DNA of 64,000 bases from JAJFUV01 sp964561215 (GCA_964561215.1 CAZLOS010000010.1:8954-72953), one strand, 5' to 3'; shown: positions 23,786-32,374, counted from the stretch's first letter. Translations and numbers: made by a program. Notes: a model not told the origin generated them from the letters alone.

Positions 23786-24874
23786 CTAATGCGCGGCGTA
23801 CAGCGGCGCGATGGAAACCAGCCCCAGCCCCACGGCGAAAAGGCACAGCATGGTCACCACCAGCGCGTTCACCTTGGGGCCTCCTCCGGCAAATTCCTTC
23901 CATACCAACAATCCCCAAAGCGCGCTGATCATGGTGGCGCCCTGGCCCAGGGCGTAGCTCACGGCAGGCCCCACCTGCACCCTCTCCGGCGCGCTGGCCG
24001 CGGCAAAGTTGGCCAGCGTACCGATGCACCAGATGATTCCTCCGAGCACTCCTAACAGGTGCTGCTTCCGTGTGCCTTTGAAATAATCGGCCGGGCTGAC
24101 CGGGGGGCCCTCCACCGGCAGGTTCATGAAGTAAATGCTGTACAAGAACGTGGAAAAGAAGACGGCGGTGGCAAAGACGAAGCCGATCGAATAGGGGCCC
24201 AAGCCCAGGTCCCCGGCCTTGCCCATTTCCACCAGCGGGTAAAACAGTCCCATCAGGAGGCCGCTCACGATGCTCAGGATCAGCCCCTTCCAAAACCTCT
24301 TGGCGGCGTACTGGTGGGCAGTGCCACCCTTGTTGCCCGGGCCGGATGGCGGCAGAGGCTCCTTGTCGGCCTTGGCGTTGGCCAGGGCCTTGTAAGCCAG
24401 CGCATCCACCACGATGGCGGCCACCAGGAGCGCCGTGCCGGTGAACAGCAGGCCCGGATTGCCTTGCGGGTTGCCGATGTAGTTCAGAACAACTCCCACC
24501 ACAAGGGCGATGCCGATGCCCACCGGGAACGCCACGGCCAGGCCTGCTACCGAGATGGCGGCCACCAGAAGCATATTCGCCAGGTTGAACACCAGCCCGC
24601 CCGCCATGCCGAAGAAAATCTGCCGCTTGCCGGTCTTCAGGAGGTCGTCGACAAACTCGAATCCGGTGAAGTTATAGATGCCGATGAAACTGGCGCTGCC
24701 GACTGTGAAGGCCGCGATGGTGGCGGCCAGCAGCACGCCGAATGCGTAATCGAAATAGAAAAGCTCGAAGCGCCACTTACCCGCCAACTTCTGCGTATTG
24801 GCCCAACTGCCCCAGCAGATCATGCTGAGGATCGTGACTACCAGTGCCGTGAGATAGGTTTGAGGTACGATCAT
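23786..24874 (-). CDS. Drug/metabolite-superfamily transporter (GRP / ureide-permease-like)
   Basis: 362 aa with about ten hydrophobic helices in two halves. The first helix has ICWGSWANTQKLAGKWRFELFYFDY and the second half has YPLVEMGKAGDLGLGPYSIGFVFA and IWCIGTLANFAAASAPERVQVGPAVSYALGQG, patterns seen in glucose/ribose porter and ureide permease members of the DMT superfamily. It probably imports a sugar or a nitrogen-rich metabolite; the substrate cannot be told from sequence. The middle loop (PPSGPGNKGG) is cytoplasmic-looking. Confidence 0.75.
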   Translation of the reverse strand: MIVPQTYLTALVVTILSMICWGSWANTQKLAGKWRFELFYFDYAFGVLLAATIAAFTVGSASFIGIYNFTGFEFVDDLLKTGKRQIFFGMAGGLVFNLANMLLVAAISVAGLAVAFPVGIGIALVVGVVLNYIGNPQGNPGLLFTGTALLVAAIVVDALAYKALANAKADKEPLPPSGPGNKGGTAHQYAAKRFWKGLILSIVSGLLMGLFYPLVEMGKAGDLGLGPYSIGFVFATAVFFSTFLYSIYFMNLPVEGPPVSPADYFKGTRKQHLLGVLGGIIWCIGTLANFAAASAPERVQVGPAVSYALGQGATMISALWGLLVWKEFAGGGPKVNALVVTMLCLFAVGLGLVSIAPLYAAH

Positions 24875-24903
24875 GGGTGTTCGCCTTGCGCCGCGCCGTG
24901 CTT

Positions 24904-25269
24904 TCAGGATTTCGTCCGCTTGCCCTTGATGTCGCCCGTCCGGCTACCCGAGGATTTCCACGCCCCTTCGACGGAATCGCCTTTCACGTTCATCTTCACG
25001 TCGAACACGCGGCCCTCATAGGTCACTTTGCAGGTGAACGTGTCGCCGGTCATGGCGGGATCGCTCATGCTGAGCAGCATGTCTTCGACCATCGCACTGC
25101 CCACCAGTTTGCCGCCGTCCTCCTTCATGGTGAGCGTGGCCCGGATCGGGTTGCCGTCCGGATCCACCGTGGTCAGATCCCATGTGCCGACAATCGGTAC
25201 CGCGGCCAAGACCGAAGCCGCAAGAACGAGAAATGCAACCACACCTGCGTAGCGTTTAACGGACATCAT
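24904..25269 (-). CDS. Small secreted lipocalin-like/DUF protein
   Basis: 121 aa with a signal peptide (YAGVVAFLVLAASVLAA). The mature part VPIVGTWDLTTVDPDGNPIRATLTM followed by short repeated beta strands (GGKLVGSA, GDTFTCKVTYEGRVFDVKM, GDSVEGAWKSS) resembles an eight- to ten-strand calycin-like barrel. No catalytic residues stand out. ATG 25269 is preceded on the minus strand by AGGAAAGG. It lies head to head with the TPR gene at 25327, 57 bases apart, so promoters in that gap are shared or overlapping. It sits 29 bases upstream of the transporter gene on the same strand. Confidence 0.7.
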   Translation of the reverse strand: MMSVKRYAGVVAFLVLAASVLAAVPIVGTWDLTTVDPDGNPIRATLTMKEDGGKLVGSAMVEDMLLSMSDPAMTGDTFTCKVTYEGRVFDVKMNVKGDSVEGAWKSSGSRTGDIKGKRTKS

Positions 25270-25326
25270 TGTCTGCCTTTCCTGAATCTGTTTTATAATA
25301 ACACCCGTTCCAATTTGGAGGCCTGA

Positions 25327-26448
25327 ATGAGACTCTCGATTCTTATCGCCGCGCTCCTGGCCGTCACTGCCGTCGCATCGGCCCAGCGCCACAGCATAAC
25401 GATCAACGCCGAAACCCCTGAAGGACAGTTGCTGCAGCAAGCCGGCCAGGAAGCCGACGAAGCCAAGAAAATCGCGTTGCTCGAGCAGTTTGCAGCCAAG
25501 TATCCGAAACACGAAGGCATCCTCTGGGTCTATGAGATGATGATTCCCGCTTACGTCAAAGCCGCTCAGGTCCCCAAGGCGCTGGATGCGTGCGACAAGC
25601 TTCTCACCGCCGACGCGGAAGACGCCGAGAACGCCCACGAGTGCCTCAAGGCGGCCGAATCGACGAAGGATCCGGCGGCCGTGATCAAGTGGTCGGCGCG
25701 GGCCAGCGACGCGTGCCGGAAGGTCGTGCAATCGCCCAAACCCAAGGAAGCCGACGAAGTGGAGGACTGGACCAAGCGCGTGGACTACGCCAAGCAGGCG
25801 GACACCTACACCGAGTACGCGCTCTACGCGGTCGCGCTGCAGACCCAGTCTCCGGAGCAGAAGGCCGCCCTGGGCGAGGAAATCGAGCGCCGCAATCCGG
25901 ACAGCAAGTACTACGTGCAGATTGCCGGCCAGCAGTTCCTCGGCTACACGCAACTCGGCCAGAAGGAGAAAGCAGCGCTGGTGGCCGAAAAGATCGTCGC
26001 CAAGGAGCCGGACAACCAGGACATGCTGCTTGCCGCGGCGGACTACTACATGAACGCCAAGAATAACGACAAGGCGCTCCTGTACTCGACCAAGCTCACC
26101 GAGGTGGTGGCCACCAAGGCCCCCCCGGCGGGCATGAGCGAGGCCGACTGGACCAAGAAAAAAGACCTCATGCTGGGCCTGGGCTATTGGATGCAGGGCG
26201 TCATCCATAGCCAGCAGAACAAGTTCGCGCCCGCCGACGCGGCGCTTCGCAAGGCGCTGCCTCTGATCCAGACCAACCATCAGCTGTTGCCCGGCACGTT
26301 GTTCTACCTGGGTCTGGCAAACTACAAGATGCAGAAGATCGCGGATGCCGTCAAGTTCTTCAACCAGTGCGCCGCCGTTGCCAGTCCCTTCCAGGCGCAG
26401 GCGAAGAAGAACATCCTGGCCATCCGGCGTGAGTACATTGTCAAGTAA
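25327..26448 (+). CDS. Secreted TPR-type repeat protein
   Basis: 373 aa with a signal peptide (LIAALLAVTAVASAQ) and a Shine-Dalgarno TTGGAGG at 25315-25321. The mature protein is almost all helical, with tetratricopeptide-like pairs such as LLEQFAAKYPKHEGILWVYEMM, YTQLGQKEKAALVAEKIVAKEPDNQDML and LFYLGLANYKMQKIADAVKFFNQC. It presumably scaffolds protein complexes in the periplasm. It ends 3 bases before the acetate kinase gene, so the two may be co-transcribed, though no functional link is evident. Confidence 0.8.
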   Translation: MRLSILIAALLAVTAVASAQRHSITINAETPEGQLLQQAGQEADEAKKIALLEQFAAKYPKHEGILWVYEMMIPAYVKAAQVPKALDACDKLLTADAEDAENAHECLKAAESTKDPAAVIKWSARASDACRKVVQSPKPKEADEVEDWTKRVDYAKQADTYTEYALYAVALQTQSPEQKAALGEEIERRNPDSKYYVQIAGQQFLGYTQLGQKEKAALVAEKIVAKEPDNQDMLLAAADYYMNAKNNDKALLYSTKLTEVVATKAPPAGMSEADWTKKKDLMLGLGYWMQGVIHSQQNKFAPADAALRKALPLIQTNHQLLPGTLFYLGLANYKMQKIADAVKFFNQCAAVASPFQAQAKKNILAIRREYIVK

Positions 26449-26451
26449 AGC

Positions 26452-27549
26452 ATGAATATTCTTATTCCTAATTTAGGATCCACGTCACTCAAGTACCGGA
26501 TCCTCGATATGCCCTCCGAGCGGACCATCGCCAGCGGGCGCATGGAACGCGTCACCGACTACCGCGACGCCATCAGAAGCATCCGTACCGCGGACGCGAA
26601 GGTGGATGCGGTCGCCTTCAAAACGGTAATGGCCGGAGAGAAGTACCGCGGCACATTCCTCGTCGACGACGCCCTGGTGGCGGCCATGGAGGCATTTTTG
26701 CCGGCCGCGCCCGCGCATAACGCCATCTACCTGGCGGCCATCCGGGCCTTCCAGGAGGCCATGCCGGGCGTGCGGCTGGTGGCGGCCTTCGAGCCAGAGT
26801 TCCACAAAACCATGCCCGAGTACGCCTCGCGCTACGGCGTGCCCGCCGCCTGGCGCACCGAATACGGCGTGCGGCGTTACGGCTTCCACGGTGCTTCGCA
26901 CTGGTGCGCCAGCGAGCGCGTGCCCCAGATCCTCGGCGTGCCCAAGCAGGGGCTGCGCCTGGTGAATTGCCACCTGGGCGGAAGCAGTTCGATGTGCGCC
27001 ATCCGCGACGGACGCTCGATCGACACCACCATGGGCTTTTCGCCGCAATCCGGCCTGGAGAACGCCACCCGGCATGGGGAGCTCGACGCCTTCGCGGTCC
27101 TCTACATGATGGACCGCACCGGCTGGACGACCGAGGAGATCCGCCGCCAGTTGGCCAAGGAAGGCGGGCTCGCCGGGCTGAGCGGGATCCCTGGCGGCGA
27201 TGCGCGCGACATCGAGAAAGCCGCCGCGGAAGGCAGTGAGGACGCGCGCCTGGCTCTCGCCGTTTTTACTTACCAGATAAAGAAAAATCTCGGCGCATAC
27301 GCGGCGGTCATGGGCGGCCTCGACGCCATCTCGTTCACCGGAGGCATCGGCGAGAACTCCGCGCCGCTACGCGAACAATGCCTTGCGGGCCTGGAATTCC
27401 TCGGCGTGAAGCTCTCGCCCGAAGCCAACCGGACCGGGTCGGGCGACCGCATCGTATCCGCCCCGGAATCCAAAGTGGCCGTAGTGGTCTTCGCCACCAA
27501 CGAGGAAATCGTGGTGGCCCGGCGTGCGTACCGGGTGCTCACGGCCTAG
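26452..27549 (+). CDS. Acetate/propionate-family kinase with altered active-site residues
   Basis: 365 aa, somewhat shorter than typical acetate kinase (about 400). Family motifs are clear: Asn7 and LGSTSLKY at the start, RRYGFHGASH with His146, DTTMGFSP, FTGGIGEN and TNEE at the end. Compared with the well-studied acetate kinase, the substrate Arg in HRVVHGG is Lys57 (AFKTVMAG) and the catalytic Asp in FDTAFH is Glu114 (FEPEFHKTMP). The third active-site Arg is kept (ATRHGELD). Those changes could alter substrate or rate; calling it AckA outright would be unsafe. No phosphotransacetylase gene is near. Confidence 0.8.
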   Translation: MNILIPNLGSTSLKYRILDMPSERTIASGRMERVTDYRDAIRSIRTADAKVDAVAFKTVMAGEKYRGTFLVDDALVAAMEAFLPAAPAHNAIYLAAIRAFQEAMPGVRLVAAFEPEFHKTMPEYASRYGVPAAWRTEYGVRRYGFHGASHWCASERVPQILGVPKQGLRLVNCHLGGSSSMCAIRDGRSIDTTMGFSPQSGLENATRHGELDAFAVLYMMDRTGWTTEEIRRQLAKEGGLAGLSGIPGGDARDIEKAAAEGSEDARLALAVFTYQIKKNLGAYAAVMGGLDAISFTGGIGENSAPLREQCLAGLEFLGVKLSPEANRTGSGDRIVSAPESKVAVVVFATNEEIVVARRAYRVLTA

Positions 27550-27986
27550 CGGCCGGAAGAGCCGAAGCCGCCTTCGCCCCGGCGAGTGTCGTTGAGTTCG
27601 CCTTCTTCCCACTCGACCGCTTCGTAGCGCGCGATCACCATCTGCGCTATGCGGTCGCCGCGATGGACCTGGTACGGCTCGCGCCCCAGGTTGAGCAGGA
27701 TGACGCGTATCTGGCCGCGGTATCCCGGATCGATGGTGGCCGGGCTGTTGGGCAGCGTGATCGCATGCTTCAGCGCCAGGCCGCTGCGCGGGCGGATCTG
27801 CGCCTCGAAGCCGGGAGGCAACTCGATGGACAGCCCCGTCGCCACCGTGCGCGGGGCGCCCGGTTCGAGCAGCGCGTCCTCCACTGAACACAGGTCCATG
27901 CCGGCGTCTTCCCCGGCGCCGTGCGCGTAGCGTGGCAGAGTGGCTTCGGACACGAGACGTTTAATGCGAATGCGCGTGGAGTTCAT
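27546..27986 (-). CDS. dut: dUTP diphosphatase
   Basis: 146 aa trimeric dUTPase, converting dUTP to dUMP and pyrophosphate. The five family motifs are present: EDAGMDL, PRSGLAL, ATIDPGYRGQI, GDRIAQMV and the glycine-rich C-terminal RGEGGFGSSG. The dUMP made is the substrate of thymidylate synthase, and the ThyX-like gene lies divergently 29 bases away. The 3' end overlaps that of the kinase gene by 4 bases. No clear Shine-Dalgarno is seen before ATG 27986. Confidence 0.93.
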   Translation of the reverse strand: MNSTRIRIKRLVSEATLPRYAHGAGEDAGMDLCSVEDALLEPGAPRTVATGLSIELPPGFEAQIRPRSGLALKHAITLPNSPATIDPGYRGQIRVILLNLGREPYQVHRGDRIAQMVIARYEAVEWEEGELNDTRRGEGGFGSSGR

Positions 27987-28003
27987 GCGGGCTGAATAGT
28001 TAT

Positions 28004-28018
28004 CATAACGTTGTTATG
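28004..28018. promoter_or_regulatory. Palindrome between dut and the ThyX-like gene
   Basis: CATAAC-GTT-GTTATG at 28004-28018 is a 6-bp inverted repeat that ends in the ATG of the ThyX-like gene (28016). It lies in the 29-base gap between divergent dut and thyX-like starts. Neither gene has a Shine-Dalgarno here. It could be an operator for both genes, or part of a promoter giving a leaderless mRNA. Confidence 0.35.
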
Positions 28019-29452
28019 CCGATCGAAAAAAACAGGCGGGTCAAGACGCTGGCGCCGATGAATCCCGAAAGGTGCGCTTACGCGCTGGCGCGTTACAGCC
28101 GGTCGCCGGATTCGATCGAGAAATCCATCGAATGGGTGCGCGCGCACGACTCGCGCAAGTTCCTGGAAAGCTTCTACTTCCAGTACGGCCACGCCTCTAT
28201 CGCGGACCTGGGTCACGTGGTGGTATGTTTCGAAGGGATTTCGGAGCTGGCTGCCACCGAGGTCGAGGACGAACAGCTTTGGGATGGCCAGGCCAAGTCG
28301 TCCCGCTACCAGGACTTCTCGCGGTGCGGTTTCGTCGTTCCGCCTGAGTTCAACGCGGAGCAGGCGTCGGCCTACCAGACCGCGGGCCAGAATCTGCTCG
28401 ATGCCTACCGTAAAGTCCACGCCGGCATCAACACGTTCCTCGCCGATCGCCACCCGCGCCCGGACGGCATGAAGCCCGACGCTTACGAGCGCAACATCGC
28501 GGCGCGCGCTTTCGACGTGGCGCGCTACCTGCTGTTTCTCGGGGTGCCGACCAACGTGGGGCAGGTGACCAGCATCCGCACGCTGGAGCGGCAGATGAAA
28601 CGGCTGCTGGCGAGCGAATACGCGGAGCTGCGCGAATTGGCCGGGGAACTCGCCGAGGCACTGCGCTCCGAGCCGGACTACGGCTGCCTCGAAGGCGCGC
28701 CGCGAGAGCCCGTGGCGCCCACGCTCGCCGAACACGCAGGGCCCGACCGGTACGCGCTCGATTCGCGCGAGGCTTTGCGCCAGTGGGCCGCGGCGAACCT
28801 GTCGGCGCCAGCGCCTGCGGATGGCAAGCGGGTGGACCTGGTCAAGCCCTCGGACACGGCCGCGGACATCGCGGCGACGTTGCTTTACCCGGTCACGGAT
28901 CGGCCCTACCGCCAGTTGTACGAATTCGCCCTGTCGATCGGTGCGGATCGCCGCCGCGAAGTGCTGGATCTCGGCTTGCGTTCCCGCACGGTCCGCGACG
29001 AACTCACGCGGGGTTTCCGCGGCGGTATCTATGTCTACGACATCGTAATGGACATCGGCGCCTACCGCGACCTTCACCGGCACCGCCGCTCCCAGCAGTT
29101 CCGGCAGGCTTACTCGGCGCGGCTGGGATTCGAAACCCCCAAGACAATCGTCGAAGCGGGCCTGAACGACGTTTACCAAAGCGCCATGCGCCAGGCCATC
29201 GAGGCACTGCATACGCTGCCCGAACCCGGAGCGCACTACCTGATCCCGTTCGGCGCCCGCTCGCGGTTTCTGTTCAAGATGGACTTCGCCGAAGCCGAGT
29301 ACATCACCCGGCTGCGCAGTTGGGTGAAAGGGCACTTCTCCTATCGCGAAATCGCCTGGGAGATGAAATGCAGGATGGAGGAGCTGGAGCCGGAACTGGG
29401 ACGGCTCATCGAAGCCACTCCACCGTGGGTGGAAGATCCACTCCGCCGGTGA
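28016..29452 (+). CDS. ThyX-like protein made of two tandem ThyX modules
   Basis: 478 aa, twice the usual length of flavin-dependent thymidylate synthase. The first half has the ThyX segment YGHASIADLGHVVVCF (residues 57-72) and LWDGQAKSSRYQDFS where RHRxxSxNExSxRY normally stands, but the RHR is missing. The second half has FRGGIYVYDIVMDIGAYRDL followed by HRHRRSQQFRQAYSARLGF (from about residue 354), which keeps RHR and the Ser/Arg pattern. Canonical ThyX methylates dUMP to dTMP with FAD and NADPH. One fused chain could make both halves of an active site, or be a different flavin enzyme. The adjacent dut supports a dUMP link. Confidence 0.8.
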   Translation: MPIEKNRRVKTLAPMNPERCAYALARYSRSPDSIEKSIEWVRAHDSRKFLESFYFQYGHASIADLGHVVVCFEGISELAATEVEDEQLWDGQAKSSRYQDFSRCGFVVPPEFNAEQASAYQTAGQNLLDAYRKVHAGINTFLADRHPRPDGMKPDAYERNIAARAFDVARYLLFLGVPTNVGQVTSIRTLERQMKRLLASEYAELRELAGELAEALRSEPDYGCLEGAPREPVAPTLAEHAGPDRYALDSREALRQWAAANLSAPAPADGKRVDLVKPSDTAADIAATLLYPVTDRPYRQLYEFALSIGADRRREVLDLGLRSRTVRDELTRGFRGGIYVYDIVMDIGAYRDLHRHRRSQQFRQAYSARLGFETPKTIVEAGLNDVYQSAMRQAIEALHTLPEPGAHYLIPFGARSRFLFKMDFAEAEYITRLRSWVKGHFSYREIAWEMKCRMEELEPELGRLIEATPPWVEDPLRR

Positions 29453-29476
29453 GCGAAGGCTTCCCTTCTCGCCGGA

Positions 29477-30322
29477 TTACCGGATGAACTCCACCTGGAT
29501 GCGTTGCGGGATGAGGCCCGCCTCGTAGCCCATGTCGAGGAGTCTCTGCGCCGCCTTGGGCACCAGGTCTCCGCAGTCCACCGTGTAATGGTTCACATAC
29601 ATGTGAACGAACTTCTCCGCCAGGCGCGCGTCCATGTCGCGCGCGAACTGCAGCGCGTAGTGCAGTGCTTCCTGGGAATTGTCGAGAGCGTACTGGATGC
29701 TCTCGCGCATCAGCGTGCAGCATTCTCTCTGGATGTCGCGGTCGAGCGACCGTAACAGAGCATTCGCTCCCAGCGGCAGCGGGAGGTTGTAGGTCTGCTT
29801 CCACCAGCGCCCCAAGTCGATCACTTGATGAAGGCCGGAGGTGCTGAAGGTCAATTGCCCCTCGTGGATAATCAGGCCGGCGTCCACCATGCGGTCCTTG
29901 ACCGCCCCGATAATAGCGTCGAACGGCGTGACCACAGGCTCGAAGTCCTGCTCGAAGAGCTTCAGGGCCAGGTAGGCTGTAGTCTTCTTGCCTGGAACAG
30001 CGATCCGCTTCCCCTTTAGTTCCGACGGCTCCAGCGGCTGCGTGGACACCACCATGGGTCCATACCCATCCCCCACGCTTGATCCGCTGGCCATGAGGAA
30101 GTACTTATCGGCCACGTACGGGTAAGCATGGTAGGAAATGGCCGTCAGGTGGTACTGCCCCTCCATGGCTCTCCGGTTCAGGCTCTCGATGTCCTCCAGC
30201 ATGTGGCGGAATGTCAGGCGCCGCGAACGGATCTTCTTGGTGGCCAAGCCATAGAACATGAACGCATCGTCGGAATCGGGGCTGTGCGCACAGACAATTT
30301 CAACTGGTTCGGTGGGATTCAT
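29477..30322 (-). CDS. mqnD: 1,4-dihydroxy-6-naphthoate synthase MqnD
   Basis: 281 aa enzyme of the futalosine pathway of menaquinone synthesis, cleaving cyclic dehypoxanthine futalosine. The start motif IVCAHSPDSDDAFMFYGL, ISYHAYPYVADKYFLMASG, GPMVV and LKGKRIAVPGKKTTAYLALKLF are typical, as is the periplasmic-binding-protein fold. Related MqnA shares the fold; the SPDSDDAFMF opening favours MqnD. The gene stands alone here, so the other mqn genes must be elsewhere. A purine-rich GAGGGAG about 11 bases upstream of ATG 30322 is the probable ribosome site. Confidence 0.88.
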   Translation of the reverse strand: MNPTEPVEIVCAHSPDSDDAFMFYGLATKKIRSRRLTFRHMLEDIESLNRRAMEGQYHLTAISYHAYPYVADKYFLMASGSSVGDGYGPMVVSTQPLEPSELKGKRIAVPGKKTTAYLALKLFEQDFEPVVTPFDAIIGAVKDRMVDAGLIIHEGQLTFSTSGLHQVIDLGRWWKQTYNLPLPLGANALLRSLDRDIQRECCTLMRESIQYALDNSQEALHYALQFARDMDARLAEKFVHMYVNHYTVDCGDLVPKAAQRLLDMGYEAGLIPQRIQVEFIR

Positions 30323-30394
30323 AAACGATGGAACTCCCTCACTATAGCAAACCCGGAAGTTCCCGACGAAGGCGATTAACAGAAGAGGCCGGAA

Positions 30395-30766
30395 TCAGGG
30401 TCTGGAGGCGGACTCATTGTGGAGGCCTGCCAGGATCGGCTCCAGACTCTGCAACTGGCGTTCCAGTTCCGACACCGCCCCTTCGGCGCCGGCCAGGTCG
30501 CCCTCGCGGCCCATTCGCTCCAGCTTGTAGGCGCTCTCAAACGGTGCATCCGCGCAAAAGTTCGCAATCGCGCCCTTGAGCGTGTGAGCGGCGTGATGCA
30601 AGGCGTCTGAATCCCGGCGCACGACGGCCTCGCGTATCTGCTCCATCATGCCGGGGTAGTCGCTGAGAAAGAGCCCGGCGATTTCACCCAACAACTGCTC
30701 ATCGCCGCCGAGCCTCTCGAGCACTAACGCTTTGTTCAGGCCAACTAACTGCTGGGGAACGTCCAT
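30395..30766 (-). CDS. Orphan Hpt (histidine phosphotransfer) domain protein
   Basis: 123 aa four-helix Hpt domain. The phosphorylated histidine is His61 in HTLKGA; the surrounding AAHTLKGAIANF and later ESAYKLERMGREGDLAGAEGAV fit the family. No histidine kinase or receiver gene is adjacent, so its partners in a phosphorelay are encoded elsewhere. The preceding helix contains FLSDYPGMMEQIREAV, also typical. Confidence 0.88.
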   Translation of the reverse strand: MDVPQQLVGLNKALVLERLGGDEQLLGEIAGLFLSDYPGMMEQIREAVVRRDSDALHHAAHTLKGAIANFCADAPFESAYKLERMGREGDLAGAEGAVSELERQLQSLEPILAGLHNESASRP

Positions 30767-30833
30767 GAATCCTATCCTTCACTCTTGCTTATCGGTCCGG
30801 GAGGCGCTCAGGTTTAGGACATTCCCCGTCCTG

Positions 30834-31469
30834 TTATAGCTCTTTTACACGCAGGTTCCTGAATTCCACCAGGGACTTGTGCCCGAGCAGGCCGATGTGG
30901 CCCGAAGGGCGGAACAGTCCCGGATGCTTTTTCAGAATCTCGGCGTCCTTGATGGCATCCAGGTTCGCGTCGGTGATGACGCTTCCGTTGAGCTTCACGG
31001 TGATGCGGCGCCCGTTCGCCGTAATCTCCATGCTGTTCCATTCCCCGGTCTTCTTCAGATGGCCCGTCTTTGACGGCACAGCCCAGTAGATGCTGCCGGT
31101 GTACTGGAACGCGTGCAGCTTGCCTTTGTAAGCCGGGCCGTCATCGTCGAGAATCTGGATTTCCATGGCCTGCCAGGCCGCGTCGCCTTCGAACGGCGCG
31201 CGAATGCCGATCCCGTTGTTTCCGTTCACCGAGAGCCGGAACTCCACGTGAAAGACGAAATTCGAGTATTCTTTCTCCGTGAACAGGTTGCCGCCGCCGT
31301 CGGCGGGCGCCACGATGTGTCCGTTCTCCACCAGGTACCCGCGCCCGTGAGGCGACTTCAGCACCCATCCGTCGAGCGTCTTGCCGTCGAACAGCGAGAC
31401 CCAGCCCGAAGCGCCCCACACCGGCGCGGTCAGGGCGAGAAGGAAAACAGCCGCAATGAATCTTCGCAT
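30834..31469 (-). CDS. Secreted DUF1080 (3-keto-disaccharide hydrolase-like) protein
   Basis: 211 aa from ATG 31469 (Shine-Dalgarno GAGAGGA about 10 bases upstream). Signal peptide RRFIAAVFLLALTAPVWGAS. The mature domain is the concanavalin-like DUF1080 fold: WVSLFDGKTLDGWV, VENGHIVAP, LFTEKEYSNFVFHVEFRL, NNGIGIRAP, MEIQILDDDG, YKGKLHAFQYTGSIY, GEWNSMEI and HIGLLGHKSLVEFRNLRVK. These secreted proteins cleave 3-keto-glycosides in some bacteria and are abundant in planctomycetes and acidobacteria. The longer in-frame start at 31505 lacks support. Its start faces the comF gene. Confidence 0.85.
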   Translation of the reverse strand: MRRFIAAVFLLALTAPVWGASGWVSLFDGKTLDGWVLKSPHGRGYLVENGHIVAPADGGGNLFTEKEYSNFVFHVEFRLSVNGNNGIGIRAPFEGDAAWQAMEIQILDDDGPAYKGKLHAFQYTGSIYWAVPSKTGHLKKTGEWNSMEITANGRRITVKLNGSVITDANLDAIKDAEILKKHPGLFRPSGHIGLLGHKSLVEFRNLRVKEL

Positions 31470-31693
31470 AGATATTGATCCTCTCACGATTTCCTGCGCT
31501 CGCACCAGCGCCCGGCAAGGTGTACACTGATGGTTTCGGGAGGTGAGTTTTCCCTAGTAGCTGGTACAAGCCAGCCCCACTTTCCACGCTGCGGCGCGGC
31601 TCCAGAAAAGCTTGCTCGAAAGTCTTTAACCTCGTTTTCCCCGATGACTGCCGCATATGCGGGGCTCCCCTGACGGATCTGACAAGGATCCCG

Positions 31694-32374
31694 GTGTGCG
31701 GGAAGTGCCTGGAAGCGCCCCAGCCGCTCAATGCCGAGTACTTCTGCCGCTCGTGCCGCACGCCTTTCGCGACGCCCTACCCGCTTGATGAAGACGGGCG
31801 CTGCGGCCTATGCCGCGCGGGCCTGAACCAGTTCGATTCCGCTTACGCGTATTCGTCTTACGACGGAGCCATGCGCGAGTTGATTCATCTGTTCAAGTAC
31901 GACCGCGTGCGGCCGCTGGCCACCGTGCTGGGCGGATTCCTGAGTGCGGCCCTGCCGCGGGAGGAACGCTTCGACATGCTCGTGCCGATGCCGCTCCACT
32001 GGGTGAGGCGCTGGCGGCGGGGCTTCAACCAATCCTATCTGCTCGCGCGGGATCTGGCGCGGCGCACCGGGATTCCCATGGCTAACGCGCTGCGCCGCAG
32101 ACGATCCACTGCGTCCCAGGCGTCTTTGAGCCGCGCCGCGCGGCGCCGGAACGTGCGCGGAGCTTTCGAACTGCGGCGGGGCGTGGACGCGCGCGGCCTG
32201 CGCGTGCTTCTTCTGGACGATGTTCTCACTACGGGAGCCACGGCCAACGCCTGCGCGGCGGTGCTCAAGCGCGCGGGCGCGAGTTCGGTGGCGGTATTAA
32301 CGCTGGCGCGCGCCGACCGGCGCGTCTTCGACCCCGTGGCGGAACCGGTTCTTTTGGTGGGAGGTGAAGGATAG
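31694..32374 (+). CDS. ComF-family phosphoribosyltransferase-like protein; true start probably upstream
   Basis: At least 226 aa. Zinc-finger-like pairs CGKC, CRSC and CGLC come first, then FKYDRVRPLATVLG, PMPLHWVRRWRRGFNQSYLLA and the phosphoribosyltransferase PRPP loop LLLDDVLTTGATANAC. ComF proteins assist DNA uptake in naturally competent bacteria but are widespread and often of unknown role. GTG 31694 is the first standard start codon in this frame, yet the codons before it (31622-31693) read VFNLVFPDDCRICGAPL, the usual ComF N-terminus with its first CxxC. No ATG, GTG or TTG exists in frame between the stop at 31544 and 31694. Confidence 0.8.
   Translation: MCGKCLEAPQPLNAEYFCRSCRTPFATPYPLDEDGRCGLCRAGLNQFDSAYAYSSYDGAMRELIHLFKYDRVRPLATVLGGFLSAALPREERFDMLVPMPLHWVRRWRRGFNQSYLLARDLARRTGIPMANALRRRRSTASQASLSRAARRRNVRGAFELRRGVDARGLRVLLLDDVLTTGATANACAAVLKRAGASSVAVLTLARADRRVFDPVAEPVLLVGGEG

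Noticed and set aside
25270..26280. Extension of the small secreted protein at 24904 into a 458-codon frame
   Set aside because: The extra 337 codons are antisense to the TPR gene; a signal peptide and Shine-Dalgarno support the start at 25269.
27983..29335. 450-codon minus-strand frame opposite the ThyX-like gene
   Set aside because: No recognisable domain, shadow composition and no start signal.
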